Of a DNA stretch of 38,777 nt, positions 33,094-38,777 are shown in pieces. The notes beneath the pieces were generated by a model, which ran no database searches, was not told the DNA's origin, and saw nothing but the letters and a program-made list of their open reading frames with translations. This DNA is from Pseudomonadota bacterium (GTDB lineage: Bacteria > Pseudomonadota > Gammaproteobacteria > Steroidobacterales > MnTg04), in NCBI GenBank assembly GCA_022560735.1, contig JADFSO010000025.1, positions 1 through 38,777 on the forward strand, read 5' to 3'. A program made the position numbers and the translations under genes. How positions within the stretch are numbered: position 1 is the first letter of the stretch; each line of letters starts with the position of its first letter.

Positions 33094-34533
33094 TTATATT
33101 TCCCCGGACTTGATGATTATCTGTTTCTCTACCTGCATATCTTTCAGGGTATAAGGAATTCCACCGACGCCGTACCCCGATTCCTTGAAGCCCGCGAATG
33201 GCATCCAGTCGACGCGAAACGCAGTGTGGTCATTGATCATGACCGACGCCGCATCGATACGCCGGCTAACCCGCAACGCGCTGTCGATGTCCCGGGTAAA
33301 CACAGAGGCCTGGAACGAAAACGGCAGGCTGTTTGCCCGGGCGATCGCGTCATCGATATCGGAGAACTCGTAAATGCAGACGACCGGACCAAAGATCTCT
33401 TGCGTGCTGACCCGCACATCGGCCGGCGGATTCAGCAACACGGTCGGCTGGTAAGTCGTGGCCGAAAGAATTTTTCCGCCGCACAACAAACCGGCGCCAC
33501 CGGCTATCGCCTCGCGAACCCATTCATCCACCCTTTGCACTTCGGCCTCGCGGATCAGCGGCCCGACCTCGGTTTCCGCCAGCGTGGGATCGCCGACCCT
33601 GAGGTCGCCACAGGCCCGGGCCAGTTGCTGCGCCAACTTGTCGATGATCTCGCTATGCGCGAAAATTCTTTGCACGGACACGCAGACCTGACCGGCGTGA
33701 TACATGCCGCCCTTGCTGAGTAACGGAACCGCCTGGTCCAGGTCGGCGTCAGCCATGACGATCGCCGGCGCCGCCCCGCCGTGTTCGAGCGCGCAGCGGG
33801 TACCGGGAGCCAGCTTCGAGCGCAGCATCCAGCCAACCTTGCCGCTGCCGATAAAGCTGAAAAAAGCCACTCGCGGATCGCTCACCAGCGCCAGCGAAAC
33901 ATCGCGACCGGTCGTCAACAGCGCCTGGCACCAACCCTCGGGCAGACCCGCCTCGCGGACCATGGCGACGATGCGCATGCACGATAGCGGCGTCGCTTCG
34001 GCCGGTTTGATGATGACCGGGCAACCGGCGGCGATCGCCGGGCCGATCTGGTGAGCGATCAGGTTCAAGGGATGGTTAAAAGCGCTGAACGCCAGCACCA
34101 CGCCGATCGGCTCATGAATGGTAAACGCCAGGCGATTTGCCGATGACGGCGTGATATCCATTGGAATGCAGTTGCCCGCCTGGACGCGCAGATGATCGAC
34201 ACAACTGCGAAAACTGTCTACGGCGCGGTCTATCTCGACCAGCGAATCCGGCAACGGCTTGCCGCCCTCGCGCGCAGATTCGGTCGCCAGGAACTCTCTT
34301 TGCCGGTGCAGCAGATCCGCAATCTTCTTGAGGATTTCGATTCGCCGGGCCGGGCTGAGCCAACCGTCCCGGTTGCGGTACAAGGCATGGGCCGTCGCCA
34401 GCGCCTGTTCCGCCGCCGCCTGGCCACCCCGCTCGACGGTCGCGATCGCCTGGTTGTCAAATGGCGCCCTTACCGTCAGCGGTTTGCCATCCGCGCTGGC
34501 GCCAGGCACCATCAATGCAAAATGCTCGCTCAT
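33094..34533 (-). CDS. NAD(P)-dependent aldehyde dehydrogenase family protein
   Basis: This 479-residue protein of the aldehyde dehydrogenase superfamily has the oxyanion Asn153 (FSAFNHPLN), the general base Glu250 (LEHGG) and the catalytic Cys284 (GQVCVSVQRI). The cofactor-fold phrase is FIGSGKVG, and the C-terminal motif is PFAGFKESGYG. The length is normal. The PFAGFKESGYGVGG ending is like the lactaldehyde / phosphonoacetaldehyde branch, but substrate specificity is not assignable. ATG 34533 starts one nucleotide after the stop of the ThDP enzyme, with AGGA 7 nt upstream, so the two are surely coupled. This pairing suggests that the aldehyde is a precursor or product of the ThDP reaction (inference). 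Confidence 0.93.
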   Translation of the reverse strand: MSEHFALMVPGASADGKPLTVRAPFDNQAIATVERGGQAAAEQALATAHALYRNRDGWLSPARRIEILKKIADLLHRQREFLATESAREGGKPLPDSLVEIDRAVDSFRSCVDHLRVQAGNCIPMDITPSSANRLAFTIHEPIGVVLAFSAFNHPLNLIAHQIGPAIAAGCPVIIKPAEATPLSCMRIVAMVREAGLPEGWCQALLTTGRDVSLALVSDPRVAFFSFIGSGKVGWMLRSKLAPGTRCALEHGGAAPAIVMADADLDQAVPLLSKGGMYHAGQVCVSVQRIFAHSEIIDKLAQQLARACGDLRVGDPTLAETEVGPLIREAEVQRVDEWVREAIAGGAGLLCGGKILSATTYQPTVLLNPPADVRVSTQEIFGPVVCIYEFSDIDDAIARANSLPFSFQASVFTRDIDSALRVSRRIDAASVMINDHTAFRVDWMPFAGFKESGYGVGGIPYTLKDMQVEKQIIIKSGEI

Positions 34534-34534
34534 G

Positions 34535-36166
34535 TCAAATCCTGACCTGCAGATTCCCCAGTTTTTCGGTAAGTAACATGTTCTCCCGGTAGTCGACCGG
34601 GCAATCGATTATCGCGACCGTGCCACAGGAAAGCGCCTGCTCGAGCGTCGGCAAGAGATCGCCGGCGCTTGCCACCCGGTATCCTTTGGCGCCGAAACTT
34701 TCGGCAAACTTGACAAAGTCGGGATTGGTAAAATCGATGTGGCTGGTACGACCGAACTTTTTGTTCTGGTGCCACTCGATCAGCCCGTACTTGCTGTCGT
34801 TCCAGATCAAGACAACCAGCTCCAGTCCGAGTCTCACGGCTGTTTCCAGTTCCTGGCAATTCATCAGGAAACCGGCATCGCCGGTAACGGCCACGACTTT
34901 TCGCTCGGGATAAGTCAGCTTTGCGGCAATCGCACCGGGCAAGGCGATACCCATCGACGCGAAGCCGTTCGAGATGATGCAGGTATTCGGCGCCTCTGCC
35001 TTGTACATCCGGGCCATCCACATCTTGTGGGCGCCAACATCGGAGATGGCGATGTCTTCCTTGTCCAGCGCCCGGCGCAGGTCAGAGACGATTTTCTGCG
35101 GCTTGACCGGGAACCCCTGGTCATTTTCATAGGCCTGCAGTTCGTCCACGATGATCTGGCGCAGGGTGTACGCAATCTTGCTCTCCCGCGGACGGGCCCG
35201 GTCTGCGATCTCATTCAGGGCCTCGGCGATGTCGCCGACGACCCCCGCCTCGAGCACATAATGCGCATCCACTTCGGCCGGTGTCGCGTCTATGTGAATA
35301 ATCTTCTTATCCCGGTTCGGATGCCAGCTTGCCGGCGCGTACTCGACCAGGTCGTAACCGACGCAAATGACCAGGTCCGCCTTTGCAAAACCGCTGGCGA
35401 CATAGTCCGTACCCTGGAGCCCCACGGTACCCAGCGACAGCGGATGGGAAAACGGCAGCGCACCCTTGGCCATGAAAGTCATCGCCACCGGTATATTGAG
35501 CTGCTCGGCAAACGCCACCAGCTCGCCGCTGGCGGAGCCGCGTATCACGCCATTGCCCGCCAGCACGATCGGGTTTCGCGAAGCGGATATCAGCTGCGCC
35601 GCCTGCTCCACTTTCTGCGGCGTCGGATACGGCCGGCTCGGGCGCTGGACTTTCAACGGCTCGCCATCCGCGGGCATATCGGCGATGTCTTCCGGCAACT
35701 CGATGAAACTGACCCCCGGTTTCTCTCTCTCCGCGTCCTTGAATGCCTTGCGTATGACTTCGGGAACCACGCCCGGCGTGCGAATCTGCGTCGAGTACTT
35801 GGAAATCGGCTCGAACAGCTTTACCAGGTCCAGGTGCTGATGGCTCTCCTTGTGCATGCGACCGGTATCGACCTGGCCGGCAAGCGCCACGACCGGCGCC
35901 CGATCCATGTTCGCATCGGCCACCCCGGTGACCAGGTTGGTCGCGCCCGGGCCCAGGGTCGCGAGGCAAACACCGGCCCTGCCGGTCAGCCGGCCATAGA
36001 CATCGGCCATGAATGCCGCCCCCTGTTCGTGCCGCGTCAGGATGAATTCGAGCTTGCTGTCCAGCAAAGCATCCATGAAATCGATGTTTTCTTCACCGGG
36101 TATGCCAAACACGTACCTGACGCCTTCTTTTTCCAGGCAACGAACGAAAAGCTCTGCGACTTTCAT
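34535..36166 (-). CDS. Acetolactate synthase large-subunit-like ThDP enzyme
   Basis: This 543-residue protein has the three-domain order of acetolactate synthases. Glu47 (RHEQGAAFMAD) activates the thiamine ring, the middle domain has GYDLVEYAPASWH, and the ThDP motif is TGDAGFLMN...ELVVLIWND. The GYDxxEYxPxxW phrase and the absence of a nearby small-subunit gene resemble catabolic AlsS-type enzymes rather than branched-chain biosynthesis; condensation of two pyruvates or pyruvate with another 2-oxoacid is expected. The metal motif reads GDA instead of GDG. The frame is open to 36304, but ATG 36166 (MKVAELFVRC) has AAGGGG 6 nt upstream and starts the family homology. It is the first gene of the long minus-strand run. 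Confidence 0.9.
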   Translation of the reverse strand: MKVAELFVRCLEKEGVRYVFGIPGEENIDFMDALLDSKLEFILTRHEQGAAFMADVYGRLTGRAGVCLATLGPGATNLVTGVADANMDRAPVVALAGQVDTGRMHKESHQHLDLVKLFEPISKYSTQIRTPGVVPEVIRKAFKDAEREKPGVSFIELPEDIADMPADGEPLKVQRPSRPYPTPQKVEQAAQLISASRNPIVLAGNGVIRGSASGELVAFAEQLNIPVAMTFMAKGALPFSHPLSLGTVGLQGTDYVASGFAKADLVICVGYDLVEYAPASWHPNRDKKIIHIDATPAEVDAHYVLEAGVVGDIAEALNEIADRARPRESKIAYTLRQIIVDELQAYENDQGFPVKPQKIVSDLRRALDKEDIAISDVGAHKMWMARMYKAEAPNTCIISNGFASMGIALPGAIAAKLTYPERKVVAVTGDAGFLMNCQELETAVRLGLELVVLIWNDSKYGLIEWHQNKKFGRTSHIDFTNPDFVKFAESFGAKGYRVASAGDLLPTLEQALSCGTVAIIDCPVDYRENMLLTEKLGNLQVRI

Positions 36167-36559
36167 GGATACCCCTTGGATTAGCCGGTTATTTTGAAGA
36201 TTGGAAAGAGAGCGGCCCCAAAATAGCACCTTGCAACAATTCTTGTAACAGTCGCCGCAAATAGCATGCCGGCCTCTCACCACACAGCAGACCGGCATCG
36301 GCATTCTTATATCACGTGCAAGCCATTCCGCAGAAAATCAACAGGCCGGCAAGTCCTTTTTTCGATGATTTACGTGTTACGGTAAACCCTGATTCTGCGT
36401 GGAAAGCTCTTATACAAATGACCTGAATTTGGGCCTAAATTAGAACCTGAAATAAGACCTGGGGGCAACGGATGTCGCCATAGGAAAAGGGCAGGAGATG
36501 CCCGATTTTTACGGTTACGCCGATGCATCCACCGATTTAAAAGATGAGAGGTAGTAACC
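36167..36559. other. 393-bp divergent intergenic region
   Basis: This stretch separates the ThDP enzyme gene (minus) from the cytochrome-porin gene (plus) and must hold promoters for both. It is more AT-rich than its surroundings. On the minus strand TTACAA (36248-36243) with a 17-nt spacer and TATTTT could be a weak promoter, and it overlaps an imperfect dyad TTGCAACAATTCTTGTAA (36231-36248). On the plus side there is a 12-bp tandem repeat (36421-36468), a small GGGCA/TGCCC hairpin (36489-36503) followed by TTTTT, and a GAGAGG ribosome site at 36546-36551. No convincing plus-strand -35/-10 pair was found, and no ORF is supported. Confidence 0.5.
36421..36468 (+). repeat. Four-unit 12-bp tandem repeat upstream of the cytochrome-porin gene
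   Basis: The units begin at 36421, 36433, 36445 and 36457, exactly 12 bp apart: ACCTGAATTTGG, GCCTAAATTAGA, ACCTGAAATAAG and ACCTGGGGGCAA. The shared core is RCCTRAA followed by an AT-rich half; the fourth unit keeps only ACCTG. The repeat ends about 90 bp before ATG 36560. Spacing near one helical turn suggests side-by-side binding of a regulator on one DNA face (inference). Confidence 0.55.
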
Positions 36560-37732
36560 ATGACCAACAAGACAAGCATTTTTAGTTCGTTCGCAGCAAT
36601 GCTGTTTCTGGCATTGTTCCTTTGGGTGGATACCGCGGGAGCTGTTCCTGCCTTTGCCAGGAAGTACGAGATCAATTGTTCTTCCTGCCATACCGCCTAT
36701 CCACAGCTGAACCGTGCCGGCCGCAGATTCAAGGAAGCGGGTTATCGTTTCCCTGGCGATGTGGATCGGGGTGGAGAAGTAACATCTGACATTTCCGATT
36801 TCCTGAAACTGGATAAAAATTTCCCGATTTCCGCAATCCTGGTTTCGCGTCCGTACGACAAAAAGGACTCCGGCGAACAAAAACTCCGTGCCTTGCATGA
36901 AGTCGAAATCATCCTGGCCGGCACACTCGGTGATCGCTGGTCCGGTTATTTTGAAATGGAAGCGGAAGACGAAACCGGTTTTGAGCTGGAGGTCGCACCA
37001 CTGGTGCTGAATTATCACTATAGCGATGAATTCAATCTTCAGTTCGTCTATGGACCGGAATTCTGGGCCGACTCATACGGTTTCCTGGGCAACCACTTCC
37101 GGTTGACGCGCGGGTCTGTCGCCGTGATCGACCAAAGCTTTGGCGGCGCGGATGCTGGCGGCAAACTGCGGTCGGCGCGGCAAAACATCGGCGCCTATGG
37201 ACGCTTGAACGAGAAGTTCTTCTATAACATCAACTACAGCGGCGCTGCTGGCGATGCCGAGGGTGAGGAACCATCCAATATCAGCGGTCTGTTTAATGTC
37301 GATATCACCGACGACATCATGATTGGCGCATTCTTTGTCGATGGTGAAGACAAGATGACCAACCTCGAGTACAGTCGCTATGGCGTCCAGTTCCTGGTCG
37401 ATAGAGCGGGTCTCAGGGTCCAGGGTGCATGGGTCACCGCCACCGACGACCTGGTCGGCGGTATTGGCGAGCAGGACAATGACGTCTTTTCCCTGCAGGC
37501 GATGTACGTATTCAAAGACGAATCCATGCGGCCCACCTGGGTGCCGCTGATTCGCTTCGATACCTACGAGCAGAATGATGGAGCAGACAACTTCGACGAG
37601 ATCACGTTGACTTTGACCCGCTACATCACCCAGAACATCAAGGGATACCTGGAGTATTGGGATCGCTACAATGCACCCACACCGGCACAGGAAGATTCGC
37701 GTTTGACCTTACAACTCCACGCAGCCTTCTAG
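36560..37732 (+). CDS. Monohaem cytochrome c-porin fusion (outer membrane)
   Basis: This 390-residue protein has a signal peptide cleaved after DTAGA (about residue 28). One haem c motif CSSCH (C40-C43-H44) follows immediately, in the conserved setting PAFARKYEINC...AYPQLNRAGRRFKEAGYRF. About 320 residues of alternating strands then run to a terminal Phe (LTLQLHAAF), as in outer-membrane barrels. By layout it is a fused cytochrome-porin; the iron oxidase Cyc2 has the same plan, but the sequence alone does not place this protein in Cyc2 itself. It would move electrons across the outer membrane (inference). ATG 36560 has GAGAGG 8 nt upstream. A trihaem cytochrome gene follows after a hairpin. 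Confidence 0.85.
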   Translation: MTNKTSIFSSFAAMLFLALFLWVDTAGAVPAFARKYEINCSSCHTAYPQLNRAGRRFKEAGYRFPGDVDRGGEVTSDISDFLKLDKNFPISAILVSRPYDKKDSGEQKLRALHEVEIILAGTLGDRWSGYFEMEAEDETGFELEVAPLVLNYHYSDEFNLQFVYGPEFWADSYGFLGNHFRLTRGSVAVIDQSFGGADAGGKLRSARQNIGAYGRLNEKFFYNINYSGAAGDAEGEEPSNISGLFNVDITDDIMIGAFFVDGEDKMTNLEYSRYGVQFLVDRAGLRVQGAWVTATDDLVGGIGEQDNDVFSLQAMYVFKDESMRPTWVPLIRFDTYEQNDGADNFDEITLTLTRYITQNIKGYLEYWDRYNAPTPAQEDSRLTLQLHAAF

Positions 37733-37757
37733 CGAGACTGGTCAATGAGAAACTTGT

Positions 37758-37794
37758 GGGGCGAGCACAAAAAAACATGCTCGCCCCGCTTTTT
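37758..37794 (+). terminator. Rho-independent terminator after the cytochrome-porin gene
   Basis: A perfect 10-bp GC-rich stem (37758-37767 with 37778-37787) with a 10-nt A-rich loop is followed by GC and five T residues (37790-37794). The next cytochrome gene starts only about 37 bp further, so the hairpin either lets part of the transcription through or gives that gene lower expression. Confidence 0.88.
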
Positions 37795-37830
37795 CCTGAC
37801 CGACAGGTTGCTTTCCGGACATTTCAAAAA

Positions 37831-38538
37831 ATGAAGATGCCAATGAAAACTCTCTGCCTGATTACCGCAATCGCAATCTATTCGCTGTCTTTGCCGGTGT
37901 ATTCGGCGGTTGAAGACGGCGAGGCGATTTTCAACAAGCGTTGCCATGCCTGTCACAAGCTGCCTGACCCCAATCACCCCCCCAAAGAGGGTTGGCCAAA
38001 GCGACTGGATATGATGGCGCCGATGGCAGGTCTGAAAAAAGAGCAAAAAAAGGAGGTACTGGAATATCTCCTTTCCCATTCAAAAGATGTTGGAAAAAAA
38101 GCAATGCTGGCGGACGATCGCGCCTTTTTTGAAGCGAAATGCAGTTATTGCCATGGGCTGGAACGTGTATTTCTAATACCTTTCAATGAGGAAAGCCGGC
38201 GCCATGTAGTCAAGAGAATGCAAAACCGCGCCGGTCCCGACTGGATAAGCGATGCCGACGCCGAGCGAATATTGTCGTATCTGGCAACGGCGACGCCTCA
38301 GGCACAGCCGACGGTACACCTGGACAGCAACAACGGCAGGGACATCCTCAAGACGCGATGCACGGCCTGCCATACGCTTGAGCGAATTTTCGTCGCGCTC
38401 GATGAGTATCCGGGCAATGCTGATTTGTGGCCACATATCGTCAGCCGGATGAGGAGCAAGGCGCCACAATGGATCAGTGAATACGAAGCGCAAAGTATTA
38501 TCGATTATCTCCAGACGCTTGTGCCGCAGAACAAGTAG
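37831..38538 (+). CDS. Periplasmic trihaem cytochrome c
   Basis: This 235-residue protein has a signal peptide (KTLCLITAIAIYSLSLPVYSA, cleaved near residue 26) and three haem c motifs: CHACH at 38, CSYCH at 104 and CTACH at 177. The second and third units are internal repeats, each reading CxxCH-x-L-E-R-(V/I)-F, then a V-x-(K/S)-R-M segment, then WIS-x2-(D/E)-A and a YL helix; the Met in the RM segment may be the axial ligand. The open frame reaches back into the porin gene, but the ATGs at 37831, 37837 and 37843 are the sensible starts; none has a clear ribosome site. A role as the periplasmic partner of the outer-membrane cytochrome-porin is inferred from adjacency. Confidence 0.87.
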   Translation: MKMPMKTLCLITAIAIYSLSLPVYSAVEDGEAIFNKRCHACHKLPDPNHPPKEGWPKRLDMMAPMAGLKKEQKKEVLEYLLSHSKDVGKKAMLADDRAFFEAKCSYCHGLERVFLIPFNEESRRHVVKRMQNRAGPDWISDADAERILSYLATATPQAQPTVHLDSNNGRDILKTRCTACHTLERIFVALDEYPGNADLWPHIVSRMRSKAPQWISEYEAQSIIDYLQTLVPQNK

Positions 38539-38583
38539 GCAGACTCAAACCGCATCAGTCATCATAATTCAAGCAGGCAACAA

Positions 38584-38777
38584 ATGATGCCGCTCTGGCC
38601 AAGCTGCCCGCCGGGCGGGTATTATTCGCACTCCCCCAAAGCACCAGGCCTTGCATCCGTGAGTTCGGAAACAGCACAAGAAACGTCGGTTCGTTCCGAT
38701 GACAGCATTGACCCTGCTTTTGACTGGCTCAGAATCGCTCGCCTGATGCTGACCTCGCGGGCCATCGACCGGATCGA
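38584..38777 (+). CDS. Probable 2-oxoacid dehydrogenase E1 component, N-terminal fragment
   Basis: Only about 64 codons lie in the window. The end of the visible frame, FDWLRIARLMLTSRAIDRI, resembles the first helix of the ThDP-dependent E1 alpha subunits of branched-chain/pyruvate dehydrogenases (typically LMLxSRxxDxxE). The start is uncertain. ATG 38584 gives a Pro/Ser-rich leader without homology. GTG 38659 gives a tidier protein, and a TATTAT box at 38620-38625 could be its -10 element. The call rests on one short motif. Confidence 0.45.
   Translation, partial: MMPLWPSCPPGGYYSHSPKAPGLASVSSETAQETSVRSDDSIDPAFDWLRIARLMLTSRAIDRI

Noticed and set aside
34739..36184. Long plus-strand open frame (481 codons) opposite the acetolactate-synthase-like gene
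   Set aside because: An antisense shadow; the minus strand encodes clear ThDP-enzyme motifs.
36498..36554. 18-codon ORF upstream of the cytochrome-porin gene
   Set aside because: Its AGGAG touches the ATG directly, too close for a ribosome site, and the peptide has no recognisable feature.
38608..38621. GC-rich inverted repeat CCCGC/GCGGG as a terminator after the trihaem cytochrome
   Set aside because: The stem is only 5 bp with a 3-nt loop and no T tract follows; the TATTAT just behind it looks more like a -10 box.
1..38777. Search for CRISPR arrays, tRNA/rRNA genes, transposases and integrases
   Set aside because: No regular spaced repeats, no cloverleaf or rRNA-like stretch and no mobile-element protein were recognised by eye; a covariance-model scan would be needed to exclude small RNAs.

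Overview
The window looks like a chromosomal segment of an environmental (probably marine or sediment) gammaproteobacterium. The codon use is GC-rich and even throughout. Genes are tightly packed with many 4-nt and 8-nt start/stop overlaps, there is a TonB-dependent receptor, and several c-type cytochromes and outer-membrane lipoproteins are encoded. No rRNA, tRNA, CRISPR array, insertion sequence, integrase or phage gene was seen.

Left part (1-19.3 kb): the 3' end of a TonB-dependent receptor gene and a strong terminator are followed by an unusually dense set of seven TPR-sulfotransferase genes. Three plus-strand genes (1002-6127) encode a four-part TPR / 2OG-Fe(II) oxygenase / TPR / sulfotransferase fusion, a stand-alone oxygenase of the same family, and a TPR-sulfotransferase. 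They meet a convergent minus-strand run (13531-6128) of four more TPR-sulfotransferases, one of which carries an in-frame TGA near its 5' end. A plus-strand pair encoding a secreted CRTAC1 (FG-GAP/ASPIC) protein and a TPR lipoprotein follows, then the seventh and most divergent TPR-sulfotransferase on the minus strand. The sulfotransferases have no signal peptides and are probably cytoplasmic, where PAPS is available. The repeated pairing with oxygenase domains suggests, but does not prove, sequential hydroxylation and sulfation of a shared acceptor.

Middle part (19.4-36.2 kb): after a small secreted protein and a DUF4826-like protein comes a compact minus-strand run that could be one long operon, transcribed from 36166 down to 20052. 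Its order is acetolactate-synthase-like ThDP enzyme, aldehyde dehydrogenase, membrane-anchored FMN/Fe-S glutamate-synthase-like protein, nitrilase-family amidohydrolase, TPR/FG-GAP lipoprotein, membrane cytochrome with five c-type haem motifs and a TPR tail, membrane-anchored CRTAC1 protein, exported TPR protein, DUF4826-like protein. The CRTAC1-TPR pair here is paralogous to, and in the same order as, the pair at 13787-17162.

Right part (36.2-38.8 kb): a 393-bp intergenic region holds a four-unit 12-bp tandem repeat. It precedes a monohaem cytochrome-porin fusion, a terminator-like hairpin, a trihaem periplasmic cytochrome, and the first codons of a probable 2-oxoacid dehydrogenase E1 gene cut by the window edge. 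Together with the five-haem-motif membrane protein, this points to an extracytoplasmic electron-transfer function next to the protein-modification island. Whether the two are functionally linked is unknown.
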